NCBI GenBank assembly: GCA_905250125.1
Contig: CAJNOL010000892.1
Coordinates: 1-64,000 of the forward strand
Reading direction: 5' to 3'
DNA from: Rotaria sordida
Taxonomy: Eukaryota > Rotifera > Eurotatoria > Philodinida > Philodinidae
Length of the DNA stretch: 64,000 nt
The position numbers and the translations under genes are program-made. The notes beneath the pieces were generated by a model. It searched no databases and was not told where the DNA came from. It worked only from the letters and a program-made list of their open reading frames with translations. Positions 24,596 through 36,354 of the stretch are shown here, one piece after another (the stretch's first letter is position 1; each line of letters starts with the position of its first letter).

Positions 24596-25201
24596 TGTTT
24601 TCGAAAAAGTTTTCAAATTTAATTAATTAATATCTCAAATAAATTATCATTTAAATAAGGAGATACTTTATATTTAATTAAATAATTAAAAAAAAAAACA
24701 TTTAATGAACTTGTTTAATTTGTGTAATAACATAATTGTTTATAGAAAGAGAGTTTCAACTCTATTTTTGGCACACGAATCAACACATGCATTGTCAACA
24801 TCGTCATACATTAATAAAATATTACAAAATTGCTTGTTTGAAAAAACAAAAATGTAAGTCAAATGATAACGCACTCTGAAAGGTCAATAAAAGACTATTT
24901 TTTTGTAATATGTTATAATATAACTCGAGATACTTTGTCTTTTCTTTTTTTTTCCTCTTCCTTAATATAATCAAGGTTCGGAGAGAAAAATATTCCTGGG
25001 AGAGATTATAAAAAGTTCAAATAACGATTCGACTGTCATAAAATTATTATTTTTATAGTAAAAGACGTCATTTTTTTGATCAACATTTTCATATTCTTCA
25101 CGTTTTGTCTCATGAGAAATAAAATATATAATTATAATTATGAATGTATTATTCATAAGTTTATGATTAGTTTTATTAATCAAGAAGAATGATGAAAAAT
25201 T
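24596..25201. other. Intergenic, no gene seen
   Basis: AT-rich; lies downstream of the orphan helical gene on the opposite strand and probably includes its 3' UTR. Confidence 0.5.
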
Positions 25202-26320
25202 TTATTTAGTTTCTAACAATTTAGATGTTGATGAACGATTTTGAAATTTATCGAAAAGTTTTTCGTATGCTTGTTGTAACGTCATACTATTGATTTCAAA
25301 TTCATTTTGACGTTCGAGAAATAATTGTTCAACTTCATACAAAATGTTTGACATTTGTTGTGATAAGTTGGAAAAATTTTTTAAACGTTCATCATCACTT
25401 GATAATACTGTATATCGTCCAATACTAGCAATTTGATCAAGTACATATCGATTTAATATATCCATATGAATACTTGATAATTGATAAAAATAATAAGCAT
25501 TATTTTCAATGTTATATAAGATTGAAATAAAACGAATAATTTCATCATTAAGAAATAAATTTAAGTTTTCTTGAATATCAACATTATTCATTAATTGAAC
25601 AATTTGTTCATATTGTTTTTTCATTTGTTGTATTATTATAGAAATTTTTTCAAGAATATTTTTTGAATTAAATTCATTATAAAGTATTAAGTCAGTTTTA
25701 TTTGAAGAATAATTATTATATTTTAATGATAAATCTATTGTATATTGTTTGATTTCATTAACAAAATTGAAAAGATTAGTTAATTGATCTATAGTTTTAT
25801 TGAGTAGAATTTTATTTTCATTTGAAATACGAGCAATATTATTGATAATAGTAGGTAACATTTTTTCATTCATGTTAGATGAACCTGCAGTAATAAGTTT
25901 TAATATTGTTTTAATATGATTTGGAATTCGTTTAACAGCAAGTTGAATATGATACATTGTTGAATAAATATCCGAAAATATTTTTTGCATATCTGAACTA
26001 AATTGTATTGTTGTTGTACGAAATGATTGAGGATAACGAATATAATTTAATTTAGAATCTGTTGGAATATTAAATGGAAAATCTCGTTCACTGGCCATAA
26101 TTGTTAAAGCTGATTGAAAATGAACAAGAAAAATAGAGTTGGTAATCAGTTCTTTTGCTAATGATAAACTATTCAATTCTATTTTTTGCATAAAGATAAA
26201 TATAATATTTTTAAAAAAATCATACATAAGTTATACTTACGGGATTTAAATTGAACTTCTTTTATGTCATTTGCTAGAACTATTTTATTCAGAATAGTGA
26301 TAATTAAAAGATATGAAATA
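25202..26320 (-). CDS. Orphan, probably secreted, helix-rich protein
   Basis: A long exon (26178-25202) encodes 325 residues ending in SSTSKLLETK. A consensus intron (26240-26179, 62 bp) joins it in frame to an upstream exon ending at 26241. That exon codes for a hydrophobic run (about 26320-26260, YLLIITILNKIVLA) followed by NDIKEVQF, which looks like a signal peptide; the true initiator Met was not found. If the intron were retained, an ATG at 26227 would give a 341-residue form. The mature part is almost wholly predicted helix with Asn/Ile/Leu-rich heptad-like spacing, few Cys, several N-x-S/T sites and no recognisable domain. I do not recognise the family and assign no function. It lies alone between two repeat-rich stretches. 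Confidence 0.55.
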
Positions 26321-26951
26321 TAACAAAAACCTAAATTACATTCGTAAAAAAAAATACGTAATAATTTATGGATGCTAACCTGTATACATTATGTTATGTG
26401 TTTGAAAACGAAGAAAACAAAAATCCGAAAAATTTCTTGATTCTTCTACGCAAAAAAGAAAGTCTATTCACTTGCTTAAGTAATCACAGGTTTTTAAATC
26501 GATTTTTAAGTCGTTTTCGTCGATAAATAATTGTGAAAGTTAACAGCTGACATATGTTTTGTTTTTTAAAGGATTAGAAAAATATTTTCTTTTATCATTG
26601 AGAATATTCGTAGAATATGAAAATAATATTTATTATTTTTTGATCGATAGAGAGAATCAAATAATTTAATTTCATAATTGATAAGTACTTTCGATGAAAA
26701 ATATGTGAGAATTATTTGTGCCGGCTAAATCAAAAGGATTGTAAAATTAAGTATTTTGTAAATATTTCAACACAAACACAAATCCTATAAAATTGAGTTT
26801 TGTTTTTAAAAGATATATCGTCAAATTCTCTACAACAATGACAATGAAAAAAATCCTATTGAATTATTTTAATGATCTTTCTTATAATAAGGCTAAAATT
26901 CAAGCACTATGTGATGGTCAAATGTCCGATTATTTTGAGAGGAAAAGCATT
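26321..26951. other. Intergenic, upstream of the orphan gene
   Basis: May contain the missing 5' exon of the gene at 25202-26320. A possible acceptor (TATACAG) near 26385 would extend its upstream exon, but no ATG connects. Nothing else is seen. Confidence 0.4.
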
Positions 26952-26961
26952 NNNNNNNNNN
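26952..26961. other. Assembly gap (10 N)
   Basis: Ten ambiguous bases directly abut the left arm of the hairpin at 26962-27168. Confidence 0.99.
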
Positions 26962-27168
26962 AAAAAGTACTATGTCAACGACTATAAGTTGAAACAACCT
27001 GAGATTTTCCTCACATATAGTTGTATTTATGTGGAAGATAATGTGAAAGTCTGAGCTCAAAACACCTCGGGAAGATAGAGTTATCAGTTTCATAACATAT
27101 TAGCACAACTATATGTGAGAAAAATCTGAGGTTGTTTCAACTTATAGTCGTTGACATAGTACTTTTTC
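26962..27168. repeat. Near-perfect foldback next to the assembly gap
   Basis: The left arm 26962-27025 (starting AAAAAGTACTATGTCAACGA) is repeated almost exactly in inverted orientation at about 27105-27168, with about 80 bp between. Higher arm identity than the other foldbacks suggests a younger copy. Confidence 0.85.
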
Positions 27169-28035
27169 CTGATAAAATTACCCTTATAGCTATAGTAGTG
27201 AAAACGTTCTAACTCCTCAGAAACAAGCCAGAAACTCGAACTTTTTTAACCATAGACGCAGCTCACTAAGGACTACAAGATGCACGAAACACCGACTGAA
27301 AAGCGTTCCGACACCTGAAAATGTTCCCTAGTCAGTTCTGATGGATATATTTAACAGTTCGTCAAGTTAGAACTATTGGCCAACTGTTGTACCCCTAATT
27401 ATGATGTTCTGACAATATTTTTACAATGAAGACAGAAAATGTTCGGATCACGATAAAGTGCGGGCTCGCATTTTGATTGGTTCACTTTCTCCATATGAAG
27501 TGAACCACATTTCTTTGACTAGAATGTTTGGCTCACTTATTATGACCCTCATGTTTTCATGTTGATATCTTTTTCCGCTTTGACATTTATGAATTATATT
27601 CTATTTTCTTGTATGTTTACTAATCTTAACCTAAAATATATATCAAAAGGGATCAATTTGGAACTTTCAGGTTTGAACAAATGAGATCCTCAATGAAAAA
27701 ATTACGACAAAATGTTCTTAAACTGTTCTATTAATTGTTGATGTATTTAAACAGATTTTCCTGCAATAGTACTATTTCTAAGGACTTTTGGACTATAGAT
27801 TCCAACGTTCTATAGGATTTCATCGGATTCTATTGGACTCCACCGGATTCCATGATTCCGTATGATTCCACAGGATTCCAGGATTCCGTTTTTTCCCCTT
27901 GGGGAGAAGTCAGACGCACCTGAATGTCCGGAAATTTTTTGAGTTTTTTGCTTATTTTACGTTTGTTTCGAAATTTCTGAAAAAATTTTGCTAACTGGGC
28001 GTCCAGGAGACGGGAATCGATCAAAACTGAACAAG
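27169..28035. repeat. Intergenic with a degenerate GGATTCC repeat patch
   Basis: At about 27780-27892 the 7-mer GGATTCC/GATTCCA and variants recur eight or more times in imperfect tandem. The rest is non-coding with no exon support. Confidence 0.6.
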
Positions 28036-28704
28036 TCTGGACTAGTGCCCGGCGTGGTCACCGTGATTTACGGTTATCACGGTCACGGCCCGTGGCCGTG
28101 ACCGTAACCGTGACTGGCAGTTGGTCACAGGTAGTCACAGATATCTAAATAGTAACATTTTCTGTCTAAGTTGACTGCATTAAGGTTTTCCTCAACGCAA
28201 ACAATTTTATATTTCTCACTTGTTTCGACATTTATTCAGTTTTCATGAATCAAAATAACTGTATACAATTGTTACAACAAATACAAAATACAAAAACCAT
28301 AATCTTGTTTTATATTATTAACGAAAATTGTAAGACAACGAGACCAAACTTTAGATGTATGGTCCTTCTCGTCTTCTTTTGAGAAGGTAACTGAGATATT
28401 CTTAGTAGAAATTAATTGTTTTAAATTTTATTGAGATAACGTTTTTTGAGTTGTACCTGAAGCATTCATTATTTACTTGATTAGATGGATGTTGGTGTAC
28501 AATATTAAATATCGTTGCCTTCTTACTTTTCGCAGAACATATTCTTGTCGCTTGTACCAATAAAATCGATATATTTGACCTTCGTCACAATATACGTGAT
28601 TTAAGGAAAGAGATTGCGATTCACAACAATCTAACGAGAATGACCGTGACTATGATCAAATTCTCGTGACCATAAGAACTGATCATGCCGAGCACTAGTC
28701 TGGA
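28036..28704. mobile_element. Candidate TIR element, 669 bp
   Basis: The left terminus TCTGGACTAGTGCCCGGCGT (28036) is inverted at the right terminus (GCCGAGCACTAGTCTGGA, ending 28704) with few mismatches. Just inside the left end (about 28054-28140) is a GC-rich patch of degenerate ACCGTGAC/GTCACGGT units, echoed by GACCGTGAC near 28643. No ORF. The class is undetermined and no target duplication is obvious. Confidence 0.6.
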
Positions 28705-29118
28705 TAGGAGAGAAGGTGGGGATCCAAATCTGAGATCAGTTTTGATTAATTAATTAATAATTAGTTATTAACTATTTCCTATTGTGTATTTTATTGGTTT
28801 CTTTTCTTATTGTCTTTCTTTTTTCATGTAATTTCTCATGTACTTTCACAATTGTATTGTTACTTACTTGGAATATCTAATCATCTATCTAACATTTGGT
28901 ATAAATACCTGCTGTTTTTTGTGTGAGAGTATCTAATTTAGGTTAGAAATAAACTTATATACACAATAAAGTATTAAAAGTCTAATATCTGAAAGCAGTC
29001 GTTCTACGAGAAAGAGCTAAGGGAGTCTGTAGATGAGCGTTACTGTATGTCAAGCTTCAAACTTGAATTGAATTGAGTTTTCAAGTTTCAACCCTTTCCG
29101 GACCCGTTCTTTCCAGCA
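28705..29118. other. Intergenic with LTR-like signals
   Basis: A TATA-like GGTATAAATACC at about 28899, then AATAAA at about 28949 and 28967 about 50-70 bp later, resembles a promoter plus poly(A) layout of a solo LTR. No matching second LTR or primer-binding site was found. Confidence 0.3.
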
Positions 29119-29420
29119 GTGTACAAGGACTGAAAAGTATGAATTCCTAATTTGCAGAGGAATTATCAGTATAGCTATGATAATTCCTTGGGGAAATGGG
29201 AATTGACCATTTTTTCCATCAAAGTTCCCTCATTCATGAAAGTCAAAATAATGCTTTTTTTGCAATAATTTTCGTATTCATACGTTAATGTGCACAAATT
29301 TCTTGATGAAAACGAGTGTAAGAGTAATAAGTACCGTGGATATTGTATTTTTTTAATGTTAGCATTCAAGGAAATGTCAGGGAACTGAGTAGGAATTCCT
29401 ATTCCTCAGTCCTTGGACAC
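29119..29420. mobile_element. MITE with 30-bp terminal inverted repeats
   Basis: The left end GTGTACAAGGACTGAAAAGT matches the reverse complement of the right end (AGTCCTTGGACAC at 29408-29420), continuing through GAATTCCTA. Length 302 bp, no ORF of note. Confidence 0.75.
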
Positions 29421-30140
29421 CCCTCTCTTTTCCCTAAAGAATACGATCTGTCGCTGGAAACATTTAACCATCTCAATAGCTCAATAACTGAAAAAAAGAA
29501 TTAGATTTTTTTTTATCAAACTTATTTAAGTTAATTGCTTATGTTGAGCTCTGATTAGTATACATGGAATTCGTTTACAGTGAAATCTGTCGCTAGCACA
29601 GTTATTAGTCTCAATCTAACTTCAATGAATACGGTTGCCTTACGAAGAAAAAATTTATAGAGAACCAGCAGTTAAGTACATATTCTGTATTTTCCTTTGT
29701 ATCTGTTTCGAAAAATGCGTTTATATCGTATTGAAGAAAGAAATGCGTTCCCAGACTTTTAAGAAGAATTCACAGAATAAACCTCGACGTGTATACATGA
29801 AGTTATATTTTCTTCGATAATGAAAGACTGTATTACGATAAAAACGTTTCTTATTTCTAGAAGAAAATCAAAAGTGAAGAGGCCTTTTAATTAATATACA
29901 ACAGAGCTGCCAACAGGCCACTTTTTTCTCGCCTGACCTGATCTGACTTGGGATGCTTGTATGGCAGGCTAAAATTCATCAAGTAACCTGCAGCCTGGCC
30001 TGGCTGACCTGCAGGCCGAATCAGGCCAATCTGTGTTTTGCATTCAATAAATATATAGAATTCATAGAAAGACAAAAAAATTGAATTATTATTGAAATTT
30101 TGAATAAATAAATAAAAAATATTTTTTCATTTTTCTTTTT
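29421..30140. repeat. Intergenic with a degenerate CCTGGC/GACCTG repeat patch
   Basis: At about 29903-30030 short units such as GCCTGACCTG, GCCTGGCCTGGC and GACCTGCAGGCC recur. The patch is much more GC-rich than its surroundings and contains local palindromes. No gene elsewhere in the stretch. Confidence 0.55.
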
Positions 30141-32689
30141 CTACATAAAATCAATAGATGATTTAAAAAGATTTCGTTTTTTATCTTGTCTATGTTCATT
30201 TAAATTTAATAATTCTTTAACTTCATCGGTTACTAACATTTTATAATTCCATATTTCATGTGGTCCTGTTTGTAATGGAATTGGTTTACGTCTTAGTCGT
30301 TCTATTGTTTGATTTGCATTGAAAGAATTCATTGAATTCATTTCATTTGTAGATGATTGAATTAATTTTGGAAGATGAATTCTTGATGGTAGTGGTTCAG
30401 TTGCATTTTGAACCGTTAAAAATAATAATCTATCATTCATTTCTAATAAACCTTGATGATATTTAAAATATGTTTCATTTAATTGTCTTAAACCATCAGC
30501 AATCTAATACAATAAATAAAAAAACTGAATAAGAATGACTTTTTTTAAAATTTTTCTACCTGTTTTTGACTACTTAATGTTAATGGATAAAAAGTTCGAT
30601 GAATAAGTAAATTAAACCAGTTTAATTTTTGTATACTAAATTTAATTGTTTCAACTTCCCATACAAGTTCAAGATTTTTTTTTCTTTCACGATGTAATTG
30701 TTCAATAAGACGTGCACTATGTGTATCAGCATTATACCAATTTGTTATTACTTCAATTGGTAATGGTAATGTATTTATATTTGGTTCACGATGAATAATA
30801 ATTAATTTACCATTTGTTGCTAATGATTTACGTAATATATTTATATATGACACTAATGGACTACTAAAAGTAAAATTTGTATTTTGACTTTCACTTTTAA
30901 TATCTTCATTTGTTAATGAATTGTTTATTTGATGAAGACAATTAAGAAGAATTATTCGATCAAATGTATTTGCTGTTAATTGTTCTTTGATTGTATCTTA
31001 ATGAAAATTATTTTATTTATCGATAAAAAAAATAACTCAATATAATTATATAAATATGATATTTAGAGTACAAGGTTTTTAAGTTTCTTTTTGCATTTAT
31101 TGTAATAGAATGTATAATAGTTTGTCAAATTCGAGAATTGTTAAAGAGTTTATTTCTATACTCTATCGAATGATGATTGTAGATCTCATAGTTAGTTAAT
31201 TGAACATTCAAAAATTTTTGCTTAAGAAATAGATTTCAAAAAAAGAAAAAGAAAACATTCTTTTTCGGATGGAATTGCAAATTAAACTTCAATTTTTTAC
31301 ATAGACTTTATCAGAGATCTAGAATAAGAGCAAATACTTTAAAATTTTCCTTTAATCTCATCTCATTGAAAACAACACTTAATCTTTCTGACAAATGTCT
31401 CTCGGTAATATCAATAAATATGTAAGATGACAGAAATTGCTATTACGAAAAACGTTGTCATCTATTGTCATTTTTTTTCTTTTTCTTTGAATACATTCTG
31501 TCTGAGTATTTTTTCTTTTTTATGTCAATATTTATATGACAATCGTCATAAAACAACGAACAACTCAATGTAAGTTGACAATATAAAATATTTTTTGATT
31601 AGACATGTGTTAGAGAAGAAAGATAAATACGAGAAAAAAAAAGAATAATATTTTAAAGATTAAGTTTTTCATAATAAATTTTTTAAAACATGTTTTGACA
31701 ATCACAGAATTAACATTAAAGGAATAAACAGTGATGGTGCTAATAAATGATTCCAGTTATAGTAAATAGGTTGTTAAATCAAAAACAAAATTACACGTGG
31801 GAGTAACTCATAAAATTTCAAAAGAAAAAAACATTAACTGGTAGAATGAGTAAGTAGAATATTGGAATCCTGTTGAATGACATGACAAGTAAAAATAAAT
31901 TACATCAGTAATACATTAATTAAATAGTAATTTCGATGAAAAAAATAGGCATTGTATTCATTACTAGTGCTTCTTAAAATTTATCGGAAAGTAATGATTT
32001 TATTTCAATCTCAATACAATTGATCTCCTTTTTCTTTTTCAGTTTCTATTACATGTATATTTTTTTTTATTCTCTAGACACTATTCTTTTCTTATTCAAG
32101 TATTAATACAAAAGATAATTTTGTTTTCTTTTTAACTAATATCACTTAGGTTATCTGTTGTAAGCAAACATTTTGATAAAGAAAAAAAAAAAAAATTCAT
32201 ATTTTACATTCATTTCGATTAATTTTAAAGGTGAATTTAAATAAATTTATTTTAGAAGACGAATAACCTTCTGATCTATTCTCATATTTCATGAAGAAAA
32301 TATTATATTTAAGAATGAAAAGAAAAAAGTTCTAATACACTTTGAACATTATATTCTTATTAATATTTATTTCTTAACTTACCTTGATGTAATTTACAAT
32401 CAATAAAATGTACCGGTTTAATAAGAAAAAGTCGTTCTTGTATAATTAATGCCCATTCAGATTCTTCTCCGACTATACATAAACGATCACTACAATTAAC
32501 TTCAGCATGTTTAGCTAAATAGAAACAAAATTCTCTTTCATATTGTTCACCAAATTGACATTTGCTAATTCTTAATGTTCGTTCATTATTTAATATTGGT
32601 AAACCAATTCGAAAATTAATTTTTTGAAAATAACGTTCAGCAGCAATAGAAAAAGGTCGTGGACTTTCAGGTGCTAGATACGATGTCAT
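30141..32689 (-). CDS. Methyltransferase-like protein (class I SAM fold, tentative)
   Basis: Three exons (32689-32383, 30996-30560, 30503-30141) encode 368 residues. The N-terminal part carries CSDRLCIVGEES (about 71-82), in the place of the SAM-binding motif I loop but without GxGxG. The second exon opens with TANTFDRIILLNCLHQI, the acidic/hydrophobic motif typical of post-I/IV strands in SAM methyltransferases (FD.I....H.I). It continues with NGKLIIIHREPN, the strand-5 region, then a helical segment. The C-terminal third is basic and Asn/Gln-rich with no recognised domain. Substrate unknown; the degenerate motif I leaves catalysis uncertain. The first intron is 1386 bp, far longer than the 56-bp second one. 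Confidence 0.55.
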
Positions 32690-32960
32690 TTCTTTTTCAA
32701 AATTTTAAAACCGAGAAGAATGAATAGAGTATGTTAAAAAAGAAAATTCAATTTTTGTTTTGCTTCTTTAACTCTCAAATAGAGCCCACATTGCTTTCCA
32801 TTTTTTTTTCTTTTCTCTCTCTTTCTCTCTTCTTTCTTTTTCTTTCTCGATGGTGATGGTGATGATCAACAACTAAACATACATTATAAATTCAGGATGT
32901 TATGAAAGAAAAAGGTAGACGAACGAGAATTTAATAGCTTCAAGCTATGAGAAATTTATT

Positions 32961-35910
32961 TTATCTTTGTAAATGAAGAAAATAGAACCAATACAATATA
33001 TTAAATAAAGCAAAACTAAGTGGAAATGCAATTCGAGCAAAACCATCTAATTTACTACGACTATTGATACCAAAACGTGATGCACGTTTACGTAATGCAC
33101 GTTTATAACTATCATTGCCTGATAGACAAAACCAAAATTGACGTAAATAATATTGAATATTTCTTAAATATAATTTTCTTTCTGTTTGAGATTTTTTTCG
33201 ATGTATATCTTGACTACGTGAAAAACATGACGATGAATTTGTTTTAAAATCTCTAGCTGTTGTTCCATTATCTTCATTTATCGTAAAACTATCAATTGAA
33301 CCTTGATAACGAAGAAGTGGTTCACCATAACCAAACTAAATTAAATATAATTAGTTTTCATAAAAAAAAAATAAATAAATTTCAAACCTTAGTAAAATAA
33401 TGAACAAAAGCAAATTGAAGTAATGATGCAAGTAAAAAAGCATATGCCATAATAACAAACCAATCGAGTGCTGTTAGATAAGAAACAGCAGCTGTATAAT
33501 TTCGTATATCAAAACTTAATGTTGCTAGACTGAGAAAAGTCATTACACCAATATTAACTCGATCAGCTGTTGCTTCACGATGAATAAAAAATGATACCCA
33601 TGATAACATAACTAACATTGAACTTGGAATATATACTTGTAAAATATAATAACCCATATGTCGTTTAAGAACAAAATCAACACGAAGCATAGAAAAATTA
33701 CCTAGAATTAATTATTTTATTATAAAATTATATATGGAAAAATGATCATTCGTTTTTTTTCAAGTATATAATAATATTAGTTTCCAGTTCGATTGTAATT
33801 TTAGACAAGACACAAAGTAAATTATTGTATAAATCTTTCATAGGTTTTTTTTTCGTATAACTAACGACTAGTTCAAACATATCCAGATTATAAAAATCTT
33901 TATATTTCTATACAGAGTAGCTCACAAGTTAGAGAACATTGAATTTTTTCTTTGTACATGATTACTTAGGCCTTATATCTGCAGGATGATACTAGTAAAA
34001 GATAAAGCATATGATCAATCTTTAGATGCAGTAATTTGTTTAAAAACTTGTAAATAAGTCCTACTGCTTATTTGTGACTGTAAGAGAAATTCGATGTTTT
34101 TCAGTTTTCATAGTTTTGTTTGCTTATTTCGATCTATGAAATGAATTCGATTTAATTACATTTTGTACTGATTTAGTCTAAAAGAGATCAAAATTAATTA
34201 AATTAGATTCATTTTATTACAGATGGAGATAAGTAGACGAAGCTATGAAAACTGAAAAATATCGAATTTCTGTTACAATCACAGACGAGTAGTGCAATAT
34301 ATTTGCACACTTTTGAAAAAATTATTGCACCCAAAGATTGGCATATGATATATCATTTACTAAGATCATTTAGTGAATATGAGTCCTAACTAATCATGTA
34401 GAAAAAAAGAAATAGAAAAAAATTTTATGTTTCTTTACTTTTGGGCCACTCCATATGAAAATCGACATATTGTTTGTGTAAAAGAAACCTAGTCTATAAA
34501 ACATAAAAAATTTCAATCAAATAGGTTATTATTTAGATTGATTATTCCTTAGTTATCTTTAGAGCGAAAAAAACATGATAAAAGTTTTTTGCAATAATTC
34601 GCTTATTTTAGCTAGAGTGCGCTTGATACTATGAATATTTATTGTTTCATCTTCTTCTTCTTCTTCTGCTGAATATAAATCTGAAGACTCGAAGTTAAAA
34701 TGAGTCGATAAACGCCGAATACATAAAGTTATATTCTGAGGCGAAACTCATAATAAATTAATCATTTCCTACCAATAGAACACATAAAAAAATTCTAAAA
34801 TTTCATCTTTTTGAGGTAGGAATTGATTGGCTTCAATCCTTATCTGATTTTGTTTTGTTATAAGGATTGAATTATTAATTTGAAATGTATGAAAAACAAA
34901 TTTTGATACAATTATATACATACGTCCATTCATATCAATAATTTCATCATATTGTGGAAATCTAATAAGATCAAATTGTGATAATAAAACTTTCGTATCA
35001 AAATTAACACTATTATTATTTCCTAAACGCCAACCATATTGGATATCTGCTGCTGAATTTGCAACTACAAATAGATTCACCACAAAAAAATTAAATCAAA
35101 TCAAATAATTCAATTTGATATGAATTTCTTACAACTTCCAATAAAAAATTTACAAATTTGTACATCAACAGGAAAATTTTTTAAATTCATATTACATCGT
35201 GCTTTAACTGTTATTCTATAAAGATCAAGGACAGAAAAAAACCAAACCTATCGATTAAGATTAATAATTTATTCTTTTGTTTTTAAATTACCTTGATGAA
35301 TACCATATTGAACCATCAGGAAAAAGTCGCCACAAACGATTACTTGTTGGTATTGTATGTAAATAAGAATATTTTGAATTATGAAAAACTGTATCTGGTC
35401 TCCATAATCGTTCAAGCATACGTGTAGATAATGAAAGTACACCAACTTCTTCAGCAAATTGAAGACGTTCATCACGCCATCGTTGACGAAAATAACAATT
35501 CATTGTAAATGACTAAATTTATATGAATATAAAAATAAATAAAATATTTTTATTCTTTTAAATACAAACCATATCCATATCTTGAATAGGTCCAAATGAA
35601 CTAACTAATATATCAAAATTTATTTTTGTTGGGTCTTCTGAATATTTAAATGAACGAAAACAAAAAAAATAATAATTCAGAAACCAATGAGATGATAATT
35701 TCTCTTTCTACCTCCAAAATTTGGTCGAATATGTGCATCATAATTTTTTAAAAGTCCATCAAGAATTGTTGTTATCTGATGTGTACGTCTTGACGCAGCT
35801 GTTGCATTATCATTTTCTAATGTGTTATTATTATTATTATTATTATTCAATAATTGTCCGTTAGTTATTACCAACATAAATAATATCCATTTTGTTATGT
35901 TGACGAACAT
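32961..35910 (-). CDS. Cys-loop ligand-gated ion channel subunit, GABA-A/GRD-like
   Basis: Seven exons (35910-35712, 35637-35570, 35512-35292, 35215-35133, 35064-34924, 33701-33388, 33335-32961) encode 466 residues. A signal peptide is followed by a poly-Asn run. The ligand-binding domain shows RQRWRD, LWRPDTVFHNSKYS and the Cys-loop C-x13-C (CNMNLKNFPVDVQIC). Exon 6 holds M1-M3: GYYILQVYIPSSMLVMLSWV, the M2 segment and DWFVIMAYAF. Exon 7 has a basic M3-M4 loop and M4. The M1-M2 linker reads EATADR where anion channels usually have PAR; this resembles arthropod GRD-type subunits, so ion selectivity is open. AATAAA directly overlaps the stop (TAAAATAAA). Intron 5 (1222 bp) holds a foldback. 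Confidence 0.88.
33908..34458. repeat. Foldback element in Cys-loop receptor intron 5
   Basis: About 545 bp of imperfect palindrome centred near 34185. Arm matches include GAGAAATTCGATGTTTTTCA (about 34083) against GAAAAATATCGAATTTCTG in the right arm (about 34252), CAGTTTTCATAG against CTATGAAAACTG, and GTACATGATTACTTAGG (about 33955) against the complement of CCTAACTAATCATGTAG (about 34385). The ends are GAGTAGCTC and the complement of GGCCACTC. Confidence 0.75.
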
Positions 35911-36354
35911 TTTCTACTGAAAAAATATATCCAATGTTCTGCTTTATATATATATATATATATATTAATAGCTTCAACATTGACTGTTATTTACAATTGG
36001 TGCCTAAAGCAGTTCATACACAAAAAAAAAGATATTTAGCGAACGAACGATAATTGCATTAATAAAAATAATTACGCACATTGGATAATTTCATTTTTTT
36101 TTTGTTAATTTACAAAATCTTCTAACATTTTACCTTCATGAAGAGAAAGAGAAAGAGAAAGATTTGTGATTAAATAATCGATGTAACTAACTATATGCGC
36201 TTAGATTCAATCGATTAGACAAATATGATAGATAGTCTAAAATGAGATTTGCGTGTTGATGTAATCATCTATCAATCAGAAAAAAAAATTTCTTATAGAA
36301 ATAATCGAGTAGCATATTTAAGCCGATGAAATTATTGATTGCAAGCAAATTTTG
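35911..36354. other. Intergenic upstream of the Cys-loop receptor
   Basis: Presumed promoter region of the receptor gene, with an (AT)n tract at about 35945-35967. No exon seen. Confidence 0.5.
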
